The notes under the pieces: model-generated | Databases searched by the model: none | Told to the model about the DNA's origin: nothing | Seen by the model: the letters and a program-made list of their open reading frames with translations, nothing else | DNA from: Pseudomonadaceae bacterium | Lineage (GTDB): Bacteria; Pseudomonadota; Gammaproteobacteria; Pseudomonadales; Azotimanducaceae | Assembly (NCBI GenBank): GCA_024743175.1 | Contig: JANSXA010000002.1 | Location: 248,001-312,000, forward strand | Length of the DNA stretch: 64,000 nucleotides | Reading direction: 5' to 3' | In this document: positions 18,167 through 26,782 of the stretch, piece after piece | Numbering within the stretch: the first letter of the stretch is position 1 | Layout: every line of letters begins with the position of its first letter | Translations under genes and position numbers: made by a program

Positions 18167-19381
18167 TTAACGATGGCTGATACCTATTGCTTCTTTCACA
18201 TCTTCCAGGGTTTCCCGCGCAAGGTTACGTGCTTTCTCAGACCCTTCCGCCAGAATGGCGTGTACCAGATCCGGCTCTTCTTCAAACTGCTGAGCCCGTT
18301 GTCGGTATATGAGCTGCTCTTCGTTGATGGCATCAATCAGCGGCTTTTTGCAATCCACGCAACCAATGCCTGCGCTGCGGCAACCTTCTGTAGCCCACTG
18401 GCAAACTTCTTCCGTTGAGTACACCTCGTGCAGCGCAAACACGGGACAGTTTGCAGGCTCTCCAGGATCCGAGCGGCGCACCCGCGCGGGGTCGGTCTGC
18501 ATGGTGCGAATTTTTGCTTCCACCGAATCAGGCTCTTCCCGCAGCGAAATATAATTGTTGTAGGATTTGGACATCTTTTCACCATCCAGGCCTGGCATCT
18601 TTGCAGTCTTCGTCAGTAACGACTGTGGTTCCGGCAGAATGATACGCCCACCACCTTCCAGGTAACCAAACAAACGTTCGCGGTCACCAATCGACAGATT
18701 CTGTTGCTCCGCAAGCAGCGCACGTGCGCGCTCCAGCGCTTCGCCATTACCTTTCTCCAGGTACTCTTTGCGCAAATTGCCATACATGCGAGCGGCTTTT
18801 TTGCTCATCTTTTTCACCGCCGCTTCCGCTGCATCTTCAAAGCCGGGTTCACGACCGTAAATATGGTTAAAGCGCCGCGCCACTTCCCGAGTGAGCTCGA
18901 CATGAGCGACCTGATCTGCGCCAACGGGCACCCAACCCGCTCGATACACCAGGATATCTGCAGCCTGCAGCAGCGGATAACCCAGGAAACCGTAGGTCGC
19001 CAGATCGCGGTCGGAGAGTTTCTGCTGCTGGTCTTTGAAGCTTGGCACACGCTCAAGCCAGGAGATCGGCGTGATCATGGATAACAGCAGATGCAGTTCT
19101 GCATGTTCCGGTACCCGACTCTGCACAAAAATTGTTGCTGTGCCGGGGTTCACGCCCGCAGCTAACCAGTCGACAACCGTGTCGAATGTGTACTGCTCGA
19201 TGTTCTGCGACTCTTCGTAATCTGTGGTCAACGCATGAAAGTCAGCCACAAAAAAGAAGCACTCGTATTCATGCTGCAGTTGAACCCAGTTTTTTAATAC
19301 ACCGTGCAGGTGCCCTAAATGGAGGCGTCCGGTAGGACGCATGCCAGAGAGCACTCTCTGGTTAGAATCATTGCTGCTCAA
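18167..19381 (-). CDS. trpS: Tryptophanyl-tRNA synthetase (long form)
   Basis: The class I signatures are present: GMRPTGRLHLGHLHG (HIGH region) near the N-terminus and GEKMSKSYNN (KMSKS) in the middle. At 404 residues it is the longer TrpS form, with an inserted helical region (about residues 175-240) and a Cys pair in IGCVDCKKPL, known from Pseudomonas. The start is TTG, supported by AAGGG 6 bases upstream; no in-frame ATG precedes the HIGH region. Confidence 0.95.
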   Translation of the reverse strand: MSSNDSNQRVLSGMRPTGRLHLGHLHGVLKNWVQLQHEYECFFFVADFHALTTDYEESQNIEQYTFDTVVDWLAAGVNPGTATIFVQSRVPEHAELHLLLSMITPISWLERVPSFKDQQQKLSDRDLATYGFLGYPLLQAADILVYRAGWVPVGADQVAHVELTREVARRFNHIYGREPGFEDAAEAAVKKMSKKAARMYGNLRKEYLEKGNGEALERARALLAEQQNLSIGDRERLFGYLEGGGRIILPEPQSLLTKTAKMPGLDGEKMSKSYNNYISLREEPDSVEAKIRTMQTDPARVRRSDPGEPANCPVFALHEVYSTEEVCQWATEGCRSAGIGCVDCKKPLIDAINEEQLIYRQRAQQFEEEPDLVHAILAEGSEKARNLARETLEDVKEAIGISHR

Positions 19382-19437
19382 GCGAGCCCTTTATTTTGAG
19401 TGGAAGTTACAGGTGACCATTATAGGCGTGTGGCGAG

Positions 19438-20067
19438 TTAGATTGCATCCAACTCTCCCTTTCCCTGACGGACTAATTGCGGCACATCTTCGGTGAGATC
19501 TATTACGGTACTTTCTTCCAGCCCACAGGCACCGGCATCAATGATGACATCCAGTTGTTTACCGATGCGATCAGCAATATCTTCACCGTCTATAAACAGA
19601 TCCTGTTCTTCTCCATCCACATCAGGCAATCGCAGGGTGGTGGTCATGATCGGCTCACCCATCAACTCCAGCAGCATCTGTGCAACCGGATGATCCGGCA
19701 CACGGATGCCGATAGTGCGCCGTTTCTCGTGCACCAGGCGCTTGGGCACTTCCTTTGAGGCACGCAGAATAAAGGTGAACGGCCCTGGTGTTGCCCGTTT
19801 CAGGAGCCGGTAGCTGGAATTGTCGACGCGGGCATATGTGCCCAGTTCGCTGAGATCGCGGCAGGCCAACGTGAACTGATGGTTTTTACGCAGTCGCCGG
19901 AGCGCAATAATACGATCCAACGCCCGTTTGTCGCCGATATGGCAGGCCAGCGCATACGACGTATCTGTGGGATACGCCACCAGACCGCCGTCAGCAAGGG
20001 TTTTGGCTGCAACTTGCAGCAAGCGACGTTGCGGGTTTTCAGGATGTACGTGCAGCAATTGGCTCAA
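19438..20067 (-). CDS. YciO-family protein (Sua5/YrdC/YciO superfamily)
   Basis: The YrdC-type fold is recognised from VAYPTDTSYALACHIGD, TPGPFTFILRA, IGIRVPDHP and a late TVIDL. The YPTDT.YALAC form and the 209-residue length match YciO rather than TsaC/Sua5, which make threonylcarbamoyl-AMP for tRNA t6A. YciO's own role is not settled. The start codon is TTG. It lies 56 bp upstream of trpS in the same direction, as in Pseudomonas and enterobacteria, and is divergent from yciB. Confidence 0.85.
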   Translation of the reverse strand: MSQLLHVHPENPQRRLLQVAAKTLADGGLVAYPTDTSYALACHIGDKRALDRIIALRRLRKNHQFTLACRDLSELGTYARVDNSSYRLLKRATPGPFTFILRASKEVPKRLVHEKRRTIGIRVPDHPVAQMLLELMGEPIMTTTLRLPDVDGEEQDLFIDGEDIADRIGKQLDVIIDAGACGLEESTVIDLTEDVPQLVRQGKGELDAI

Positions 20068-20161
20068 CGGTGTCTCTTCTTACGCTATTCTTTTATTATC
20101 CGCGCCAAACTCAGGATTCAACGCGCGGCTCGAACCGAGCCGCCAAGGATAAACTTTTTTT

Positions 20162-20743
20162 ATGCAACAGCTACTTGATTACGCCGCGATACTGGCCTTT
20201 GTGGTGGTTTATTTTATCACCCGGGACATTTTTCTCGCGACGGCGGTGTTGATGGGCGGCGTGACTCTGCAGGTTGTCGGCTATCTGCTGATGAAAAAGC
20301 CCATTGGCAATGAGCTGAAAGTCACCTTTGTGGCCAGCATGTTGCTGGGTGGGATGACCCTGATACTGCGGGATGAGACTTTTATTCAGTGGAAGCCCAG
20401 CATCGTCAACGCCATTCTGGCGCTGACCCTGGTGGGGGGCCATTTGATCGGCAGAACTTTTTTCATTAAGAAAATGCTTGGCCAGGTACTGCATCTGCCA
20501 GATAGTGCCTGGTTTACGCTGACTTACGGCTGGGCGCTGGGTTTTACCTTCGCCGGCGCGCTGAACCTCTGGGTCGCCTACAACTTCGACATGGACACCT
20601 GGGTGACGTTTCGCTTTGCCGGGCTGTTGATGATCAATATCACCATGTTGATCGCCACCTTTACCTATCTGTACGCTAAAGGTCTGCTCAATGAAGACAA
20701 CCTGCCCGACCCGAAAGCGCCAAAGCACGAAGACAAGCCTTGA
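20162..20743 (+). CDS. yciB: Intracellular septation protein A family (YciB/IspZ)
   Basis: A polytopic membrane protein of 193 residues with about five hydrophobic segments. Family motifs visible include YFITRDIFLATAV near the N-terminus, QWKPSIVN, and WFTLTYGWALGFTFAGALNLWVAY in two parts. YciB is linked to cell-envelope integrity and elongation/division complexes in E. coli and Shigella. It begins a rightward block, divergent from the YciO gene with a 94-bp gap. AAGGAT lies about 12 bases before the ATG. Confidence 0.92.
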   Translation: MQQLLDYAAILAFVVVYFITRDIFLATAVLMGGVTLQVVGYLLMKKPIGNELKVTFVASMLLGGMTLILRDETFIQWKPSIVNAILALTLVGGHLIGRTFFIKKMLGQVLHLPDSAWFTLTYGWALGFTFAGALNLWVAYNFDMDTWVTFRFAGLLMINITMLIATFTYLYAKGLLNEDNLPDPKAPKHEDKP

Positions 20744-20791
20744 CCAATCCAGCAGATACACCTTGCGTGTCACTTTCATAACGGACCTTTT

Positions 20792-21478
20792 ATGCAAGAC
20801 TCACAGAATCTAATCACCACCCTGTTCCTTGTGGCAATCAGCACACTGATGCTGTTGAGTGCGTCCGCAGCTCAGGCACAAACCGTCTATATCTCTGACG
20901 AGTTGACCGTACCCCTGCGCAGCGGGCCCTCCAGCGGGCACCGAATCCTGCACCGTGGCTTGCCCAGCGGCACCCAGATGGAAGTGTTGGAAACAGATGA
21001 AGAGGCGGGCTTCAGTCGCATCAGAACCAGCCGCGGTACTGAGGGTTGGATCCGCAGTCAGTACCTGGTCAGGGAACCCATCGCAAAACTGAAACTGGCC
21101 GCAGCGCAACGCGCCATGGCTAACGCTCAGGCTGCTCTGGCGGTTGAACAGGACAAAGTAAAAGAACTGACAGCCAGCAACCGCGAACGGGGTAACACCA
21201 ATTCAACTTACGAAAAGCGTATTGCTGAACTGGAAAGTGAACTGGCGGAAATCACCCGCATATCAGCAGGCGCCATAGAAACCAACGCAGAGAACATCAA
21301 ACTCAAGGAAGTGAACGCGCGCCTGCAGGATGAACTTGATGACATCGCGCAGAGTCGCGCACAGCTGGAAGACAACACCTTCAATGAAGCCCTGATGATT
21401 GGTGGAGGCCTTTTATTCCTCGGCCTGATTGCCGGCGTTCTGATCAAAGCGCGGCCACAACGCAGCGCCTGGAGTTAA
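20792..21478 (+). CDS. SH3 domain protein, membrane-anchored (TIGR04211 type)
   Basis: This 228-residue protein has an N-terminal signal peptide (cleavage near ASAAQAQ). A bacterial SH3 domain follows (about 30-95; LTVPLRSGPSSGHRIL, GTQMEVLE, GTEGWIRSQYL), then a long coiled coil (about 100-200), then a C-terminal membrane helix (ALMIGGGLLFLGLIAGVLI) and a short basic tail. This is the layout of the TIGR04211 family, relatives of E. coli YgiM. A periplasmic envelope role is likely but unproven. It follows yciB by 48 bp. Confidence 0.88.
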   Translation: MQDSQNLITTLFLVAISTLMLLSASAAQAQTVYISDELTVPLRSGPSSGHRILHRGLPSGTQMEVLETDEEAGFSRIRTSRGTEGWIRSQYLVREPIAKLKLAAAQRAMANAQAALAVEQDKVKELTASNRERGNTNSTYEKRIAELESELAEITRISAGAIETNAENIKLKEVNARLQDELDDIAQSRAQLEDNTFNEALMIGGGLLFLGLIAGVLIKARPQRSAWS

Positions 21479-21488
21479 GGTTGTCTCG

Positions 21489-22256
21489 ATGACAGTACTC
21501 AGCGTCAATCTGAATAAAATCGCGCTGTTGCGCAACGCTCGCGAGGGCGCACGCCCCAGTGTGGTTGATGCGGCGAGAGTGGCCCTGGCAGCGGGTGCTC
21601 AAGGGATTACCGTACACCCGCGGCCAGACCAGCGGCATATTCGCACCTCCGATGTGTTTGCTCTGGCTGACCTGCTCGCCAGCGAGTACCCGGATATTGA
21701 ATTCAATATTGAAGGTAATCCCATGGCTGGCCCCAATGCCGGTGGGTACCCTGGCCTTGATGCGCTGATTGAAAAAACCCGGCCAGCGCAGGCTACCCTG
21801 GTGCCGGATAGTGATAATCAGCTCACGTCCGACCATGGCTGGAATCTGACAACGTTTAATCAGGATCTCGCTGACAAAATTGCCCTGTACCAGTCTTACG
21901 GCGCGCGGGTGAGTCTGTTCATGGATCCGGATATCCCGCAGATTCAACAGGCACAGTTACACGGGGCTGAACGCGTGGAGCTCTATACCGGACCCTTTGC
22001 CGACCTGTACAGCGAGTATGGTGCAGAAAACCAGAGTGTGCAGAGCAGCTTTCAGAATTACCTGGCAGCCGCACGCTATGCCAATCAGATTGGGCTTGGC
22101 GTCAATGCCGGCCATGACCTGGACTTACACAATCTGACTCTGTTCAGCCAGATCACTGAGGTGGCAGAAGTATCGATTGGTCACGCTCTGATCTGCGATG
22201 CGCTGGAAATGGGCCTGTCTGCCAGTGTAAGTGCTTATGTCAAAGCACTCGCCTAA
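21489..22256 (+). CDS. pdxJ: Pyridoxine 5'-phosphate synthase (PdxJ), Bacteroidetes-like sequence
   Basis: PdxJ joins 1-deoxyxylulose 5-phosphate to 3-amino-2-oxopropyl phosphate to make pyridoxine 5'-phosphate. The 255-residue TIM barrel carries LSVNLNKIALLRNARE, GITVHPRPDQRHIR, EFNIEG, TLVPDSDNQLTSDHGW, ELYTGPFA and LGVNAGHDLDL. The NKIA, HPRPD.RHIR and VPDS..QLTSDHGW forms are the ones I associate with Bacteroidetes PdxJ, whereas E. coli has NIDHIATLR, HLREDRRHI and VPEKRQE. It is also away from the usual recO-pdxJ locus. Functional residues look complete. A transfer origin is inferred. Confidence 0.92.
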   Translation: MTVLSVNLNKIALLRNAREGARPSVVDAARVALAAGAQGITVHPRPDQRHIRTSDVFALADLLASEYPDIEFNIEGNPMAGPNAGGYPGLDALIEKTRPAQATLVPDSDNQLTSDHGWNLTTFNQDLADKIALYQSYGARVSLFMDPDIPQIQQAQLHGAERVELYTGPFADLYSEYGAENQSVQSSFQNYLAAARYANQIGLGVNAGHDLDLHNLTLFSQITEVAEVSIGHALICDALEMGLSASVSAYVKALA

Positions 22257-22284
22257 CCTCAAAGGCTCCGCTAACATTCGCGCC

Positions 22285-22854
22285 ATGAATATTTATACCA
22301 CCTGCAGAACTTTACTCATTGCCCTGGTTGCGAGCGTTATTTCGCTGAGCGCCTATGCAGAAAACCCACGCGTCGCCATCGACACCAACTTCGGTGTCAT
22401 CGAAATTGAACTCACACCAAAGCTTGCACCACGCACCGTAGAAAACTTTCTTTCCCTGGTGGACGATGAATTTTACAACGGCCTGGTGTTTCATCGGGTC
22501 ATTGCCAACTTCATGATTCAGGCGGGTGGCTACAATGCTGACCTGCAATATAAGCAGGCCGCTAAAACCGTCCCTAACGAGTCTTTCAACGGCGTCAAAA
22601 ATACCCGTGGCACCATTGCCATGGCACGCTTGAACGATCCGGATTCTGCAAACTCCCAGTTTTTCATCAACGTGGCCGATAATCCAAATCTCAACGCCGA
22701 CGGCAGCAAGGCGGGTTATACCGTATTCGGCAAGGTGTCAGCCGGCATGGATGTGGTTGATGCTATTGAACTGGTGAATACACACCTGCGACGGGGTATG
22801 GCTGCTGTACCGGAAGAACCCGTGATCATCAACAGCATCACCCGCGTCGAGTAA
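22285..22854 (+). CDS. ppiA: Periplasmic peptidyl-prolyl cis-trans isomerase (cyclophilin)
   Basis: From the ATG at 22285 the protein has a signal peptide ([17 protein letters not shown], then ENPRV). The cyclophilin core follows: [54 protein letters not shown] and GYTVFGKV. Catalytic Arg and Gln of the cyclophilin pocket are present. Total length is 189 residues, the PpiA size, and export to the periplasm is expected. An upstream in-frame ATG at 22231 lies inside pdxJ and would hide the signal peptide. Confidence 0.92.
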   Translation: MNIYTTCRTLLIALVASVISLSAYAENPRVAIDTNFGVIEIELTPKLAPRTVENFLSLVDDEFYNGLVFHRVIANFMIQAGGYNADLQYKQAAKTVPNESFNGVKNTRGTIAMARLNDPDSANSQFFINVADNPNLNADGSKAGYTVFGKVSAGMDVVDAIELVNTHLRRGMAAVPEEPVIINSITRVE

Positions 22855-22888
22855 CGCCTGCGGAACCAAGCCGCACAGTCAAACCCCA

Positions 22889-22926
22889 CGCCGCATCTTT
22901 TATAAGGTAGAATGCGGCGCTTTTTC
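22889..22926 (+). terminator. Terminator-like hairpin after ppiA, overlapping a -10-like box
   Basis: CGCCGCAT and ATGCGGCG form a perfect 8-bp stem around a 15-nt loop and are followed by CTTTTTC. The loop and right arm also contain TAGAAT, a good -10 hexamer that could start transcription of the cold-shock gene 36 bp downstream. The element may therefore end ppiA mRNA and start the next transcript at the same place. Confidence 0.5.
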
Positions 22927-22942
22927 ATCTATAAGAACTAAC

Positions 22943-23545
22943 ATGCCTACACTACTTATCGCCGCAGCCAGCGCGGCTCTGCTGGCTGCTCTCGTTACAG
23001 AATTATCGCAGCGCTTCTGGTCCGACAGCTACATTGCGCTACTTGTCATCACCTTCATCGCTTTACTGGTCAATGGTTTGTTTAATGCACGCCTGCGCCA
23101 GGGCGCAGCTCAAAATGCAGCCACGCAGGCACAACCCGAGCGCCAGAATACGCGGAAGACAGGCAACAGTGACAGAAGCCAGCGCAATGCAGGTGATCGT
23201 CAGTCCGGCGAACGCAAAAAACCCGCACGCGACAACAAACCACCACGCAAAGACAATAACCGCCAGTCGGAGCGTACAGATCGTGATAGCGGTGGCCCCG
23301 CCAGAGAAGTCAGCGAGGCTACCGGTCCAGTAGAGAATGGCACGGTGAAATGGTTCAACCGTTCTAAAGGTTACGGATTTATCGTGCGTGAAAATGGTGA
23401 AGAAATATTTGTACACCAGCGCTCAATTGCCAGCGCGGGTGACCGCAATCAACGTCCGGTGCTCAACGATGGCCAACAGGTCAGCTTTGTGGTTTCCCAT
23501 CAGGAAAAAGGCGCTCAGGCCGAACAGGTCAAGACCCTCGACTAG
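22943..23545 (+). CDS. Membrane-anchored cold-shock domain protein
   Basis: Residues 1-50 form two hydrophobic helices ([35 protein letters not shown]). Residues about 55-128 are a disordered, Arg/Asn/Gln/Asp/Lys-rich linker. Residues about 132-200 are a cold-shock domain with [20 protein letters not shown] (RNP1 region) and [10 protein letters not shown] (RNP2 region). Typical Csp proteins are about 70 residues and soluble; this protein would tether a nucleic-acid-binding domain to the inner membrane through a flexible arm rich in Arg, as in some RNA-binding tails. Function is unknown. Confidence 0.85.
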   Translation: MPTLLIAAASAALLAALVTELSQRFWSDSYIALLVITFIALLVNGLFNARLRQGAAQNAATQAQPERQNTRKTGNSDRSQRNAGDRQSGERKKPARDNKPPRKDNNRQSERTDRDSGGPAREVSEATGPVENGTVKWFNRSKGYGFIVRENGEEIFVHQRSIASAGDRNQRPVLNDGQQVSFVVSHQEKGAQAEQVKTLD

Positions 23546-23590
23546 GGAGCCTCTGATTAAGTATCGAATGCTCCCCAGAGCCGCATCTTC

Positions 23591-25285
23591 ATGCAGATAA
23601 AAGCCCAGCTCAGTCATGCTATAGAAGCCGCCTTCAGCACCCTGGGGCTGGATGGCGCTGCGCTGGTACAGACATCCAGCCGACCCGAACATGGTGACTA
23701 CCAGGCTAACGGCGTCATGGCGGCTGCCAAACGCGCAAAAAGGAATCCACGTGAGGTTGCTGCCGAGGTCATTGAAGTACTGGACCTGACAGGTATCGCC
23801 AGCAAGGTCGACATTGCTGGACCCGGCTTCCTCAACATCACTCTGGCGGCAGACTTCCTTGCCGGCGTTGATGCAGGGCACGTCACCGCCAGCCCAACAC
23901 CACAACGCGTTGTTGTCGATTATTCTGCGCCAAACCTTGCCAAAGAAATGCATGTTGGCCATCTGCGCTCAACCATCATTGGCGATTGTATCGTCCGCGT
24001 GCTGGAGGCTCAGGGCCATACCGTGTTGCGGCAGAACCATGTCGGCGACTGGGGAACTCAGTTCGGCATGCTGTTGACCTACCTTTCGGACAATGCAGCC
24101 AATTCAGACTCTTTGGCTTACCTGGAAGATTTCTACCGCGCGGCGAAAAAGCGTTTTGACGAAGATGAAGATTTTCAGCAACGTGCACGCCGGGCGGTAG
24201 TGGAACTGCAGGCCGGCGATGACCATGCCCTGGACATGTGGCAACACTTCATCACCGTGTCCATGTCTCACTGCCAGGACATCTACAACAGGCTGGATGT
24301 AACGCTGGATGAAAGCCACATTCAGGGCGAGAGTGCGTATAACGATGCACTGCCCGGCGTTGTTGAACAACTGCAGGACAAAGGGCTGTTAACTGAGTCT
24401 GAAGGTGCTCAGTGTGTATTCCTGGACGAGTTTAAAACCAAAAAAGGTGAGATCCTGCCGGTGATTGTGCAGAAATCTGATGGTGGATACCTGTACGCCA
24501 CTACCGACCTGGCTGCAGTTGCTTATCGCAGCAACGAACTCAACGCTGACCGGGTTCTGTATTTTACCGATGCCCGCCAGGCACTGCATTTCAAGCAGAT
24601 CTTCGCCGTCGCCAGGGCCGCCGGGTTTACCGATTCAGCCACCAGCCTCGAGCACATGCCTTTTGGCGCAATGCTGGGTGACGATGGCAAACCGTTTAAA
24701 ACCCGCGCAGGCACTGTGGTCAAACTTGCCGACCTGCTGGATGAGGCGGAACTGCGGGCTACCCGGCTGGTACGCAGTAAAAACCCTGATCTTGATGAGG
24801 ACATCGCAACCGAACTGGGCCACGTCATTGGCATCGGCGCGGTGAAATATGCTGATCTTTCGAAAAACCGCACCAGTGATTATGTCTTCAACTGGGAACA
24901 GATGATCAGCTTTGACGGCAACACCTCACCTTATCTGCAATATGCCTACACGCGCATCGCGAGTATTTTTGCCAGGGGACAGATTGACCCGCAGACTCTA
25001 CCCGCGCACGCATCAGCTGTTGAAGAGCCAGAGCGGCGCCTGGCGGTGATGATTGCAGGTTTCAACGATACCCTCGAAGCGGTTGCCAGCGAAGGCATGC
25101 CTCATCTGTTGTGTGGTTATCTGTATGAACTGGCGACGCGTTTTACCAGCTTCTATGAGGCCTGCCCGATTCTTTCCAGCAGTGCAGACGTACGTGAGCG
25201 TCGCCTGGTTTTAGCCAGGCAGACTGCTGATACATTACGTCGTGGCCTTGATCTTTTAGGGATTGGTGTCGTCGAGCAAATGTGA
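23591..25285 (+). CDS. argS: Arginyl-tRNA synthetase
   Basis: A 564-residue class I synthetase with an N-terminal Add-1 domain (HGDYQANGVMAAAK), the HIGH region PNLAKEMHVGHLRSTIIGD, GDWGTQFGML and GAVKYADLSKNRTSDY. As in most ArgRS proteins the KMSKS motif is not canonical (GKPFKTRAGTVV occupies the region). The anticodon-binding helical domain completes the C-terminus. It ends a rightward block and faces the desaturase gene convergently. Confidence 0.97.
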   Translation: MQIKAQLSHAIEAAFSTLGLDGAALVQTSSRPEHGDYQANGVMAAAKRAKRNPREVAAEVIEVLDLTGIASKVDIAGPGFLNITLAADFLAGVDAGHVTASPTPQRVVVDYSAPNLAKEMHVGHLRSTIIGDCIVRVLEAQGHTVLRQNHVGDWGTQFGMLLTYLSDNAANSDSLAYLEDFYRAAKKRFDEDEDFQQRARRAVVELQAGDDHALDMWQHFITVSMSHCQDIYNRLDVTLDESHIQGESAYNDALPGVVEQLQDKGLLTESEGAQCVFLDEFKTKKGEILPVIVQKSDGGYLYATTDLAAVAYRSNELNADRVLYFTDARQALHFKQIFAVARAAGFTDSATSLEHMPFGAMLGDDGKPFKTRAGTVVKLADLLDEAELRATRLVRSKNPDLDEDIATELGHVIGIGAVKYADLSKNRTSDYVFNWEQMISFDGNTSPYLQYAYTRIASIFARGQIDPQTLPAHASAVEEPERRLAVMIAGFNDTLEAVASEGMPHLLCGYLYELATRFTSFYEACPILSSSADVRERRLVLARQTADTLRRGLDLLGIGVVEQM

Positions 25286-25299
25286 GGGCCGCACACTTT

Positions 25300-25325
25300 A
25301 GCGACCACCCCTGACATTGGTCGCT
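25300..25325. repeat. Perfect inverted repeat between argS and desaturase (1)
   Basis: AGCGACCA and TGGTCGCT form a perfect 8-bp stem with a 10-nt loop just after argS. No T tract follows on either strand, so it is not a standard intrinsic terminator. It sits 17 bp before a second, longer inverted repeat. Confidence 0.6.
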
Positions 25326-25342
25326 GGATCAACAGTTCCTCT

Positions 25343-25386
25343 CAAAGCGTCGCAGAAACCACCGAAGTAATTCTGGCGACGCTTTG
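25343..25386. repeat. Perfect inverted repeat between argS and desaturase (2)
   Basis: CAAAGCGTCGC and GCGACGCTTTG are perfect 11-bp arms. AGAA and TTCT extend the stem inside with one bulged G, leaving a 13-nt loop. An alternative outer pairing uses TGGATCAA at 25325 and TTGATCCA ending at 25391. It lies between convergent genes and could act as a bidirectional transcript end or a mobile palindrome. No poly-T follows. Confidence 0.6.
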
Positions 25387-25409
25387 ATCCAGGTTCAGTA
25401 AGCGGGACC

Positions 25410-26612
25410 TTAGGCTGTTGCAGCCTGAGGTGTTGCGTAAGATTTCAGGGTCGCAGCAAAATTCTCCAGGCTCTGCAGACCGGACGCTTCCGCCTCTTTA
25501 CACCACTCGCTGAGCGCGTGTATCACTTCATCCATATTGCCACCGCGTTTTGCCCAGATTTCCTGCAGACGTTGATGCAGGTCATGGATGACACGGATTT
25601 CCGGGCTGGTTTCAACAACCGCAGATATGCGATCGCGGCCGCTGTCATTCACGAGCAGCGGCTGACGCACGAGGAGTCTGCGTGCGCGCTTGATCAGCTT
25701 GCGCGAAGCTGCATCCGCTTTGAGATATTCCTGCGCCATAACAGGTTTAACCACTTCTTTGGAATAGCGTGCCATAACGCGGAAACGGTCGTTCAGCAAA
25801 GCCAGCACCGCGTCTTTATCCAGTACGTTTTTGTCCGGTACACGCGCAACAACAGGACCGGTGCTGATCACCTTGGCCAGGCCCAACATTGAAAATAAGC
25901 GAATCCACATCCAACCGATATCAAACTCATACCACTTAGCTGACAGCTTGGCTGAGTTCGGGTAGGTATGGTGATTGTTATGCAGCTCTTCGCCACCGAT
26001 CAGAATACCCCAGGGGGAGATGTTGCGTGCCGCATCGGGACATTCAAAGTTCCGATAGCCCCACCAGTGGCCGATGCCATTGATGACCCCAGCGGCAAAC
26101 AGCGGAATCCACACCATCTGTATCGCCCAGATGGTCAGACCCAATGCACCAAACAGTGAGATATTAATGATCGCCAGCGCGGTGATACCACCGGTTGTAT
26201 ACTTCTCGTAGACATTGCGCTCAAGCCAGTCGTCGGGGCAACCGCGACCATACTTGGCCAGCGTTTCTTCGTTTGTTGCCTCAATCCGGTAGTTTTCGAC
26301 CCCGCGCCAGAAAATCTCGCCGATACCTTTCACAACCGGACTGTGTGGATCTTCTTCTGTCTCACATTTGGCATGGTGTTTACGATGCACGGCTGTCCAC
26401 TGACGCGTGCCCATGCCTGTGGTAAACCAGAGCCAGGCTCGAAAGAAGTGCTTCAGCACAGGATGCAGCTCCAACGCGCGGTGAGCGGAGTGGCGATGCA
26501 GAAACACAGTGACCGCTACAATAGTGATATGCGTCACAACCAGAGTATAGATAACCAACTCGGTGACAGACAGGTTGAGTAAGCCATGACTCAAAAAATC
26601 CAGAATGCTCAA
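25410..26612 (-). CDS. Membrane fatty acid desaturase (delta-9 type)
   Basis: Three histidine clusters for the di-iron site are visible: HRHSAH (about residue 39), HRKHH (about 76) and HNNHH (about 214). Four hydrophobic stretches surround them, as in acyl-CoA or acyl-lipid delta-9 desaturases. The product is 400 residues because of a soluble C-terminal region of about 120 residues (YSKEVVKPVMAQEYLKADAA onward) that is absent from the shortest family members. The TTG start has AAGGAG 8 bases upstream. It would introduce double bonds aerobically to adjust membrane fluidity. The exact acyl carrier cannot be told. Confidence 0.9.
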   Translation of the reverse strand: MSILDFLSHGLLNLSVTELVIYTLVVTHITIVAVTVFLHRHSAHRALELHPVLKHFFRAWLWFTTGMGTRQWTAVHRKHHAKCETEEDPHSPVVKGIGEIFWRGVENYRIEATNEETLAKYGRGCPDDWLERNVYEKYTTGGITALAIINISLFGALGLTIWAIQMVWIPLFAAGVINGIGHWWGYRNFECPDAARNISPWGILIGGEELHNNHHTYPNSAKLSAKWYEFDIGWMWIRLFSMLGLAKVISTGPVVARVPDKNVLDKDAVLALLNDRFRVMARYSKEVVKPVMAQEYLKADAASRKLIKRARRLLVRQPLLVNDSGRDRISAVVETSPEIRVIHDLHQRLQEIWAKRGGNMDEVIHALSEWCKEAEASGLQSLENFAATLKSYATPQAATA

Positions 26613-26737
26613 AGCAAATGCTCCTTTCAGGTACGCAGATGGGTTTCGGGAGCCGCATTGTAGGCATTGCGCAACCGATAAACCACCTTGAGAAAACAGT
26701 CATCAATAGTGTAGACGCCATCGCCAGGCGACATTGT

Positions 26738-26747
26738 GTACTAGTAC
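26738..26747. promoter_or_regulatory. 10-bp palindrome in the desaturase/sulfurtransferase divergent gap
   Basis: GTACTAGTAC is a perfect palindrome about 125 bp upstream of the desaturase start and 35 bp upstream of the sulfurtransferase start. It overlaps TACTAT at 26745-26750, a possible -10 for the rightward operon. It could be an operator. The evidence is symmetry alone. Confidence 0.25.
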
Positions 26748-26782
26748 TATGTTGTGAACTCTGGCCAGGCTTCAAAAACAAC

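Noticed and set aside
22231-22284. Upstream ATG start for ppiA inside pdxJ
   Set aside because: It puts 18 polar residues before a clear signal peptide; the ATG at 22285 is the natural start.
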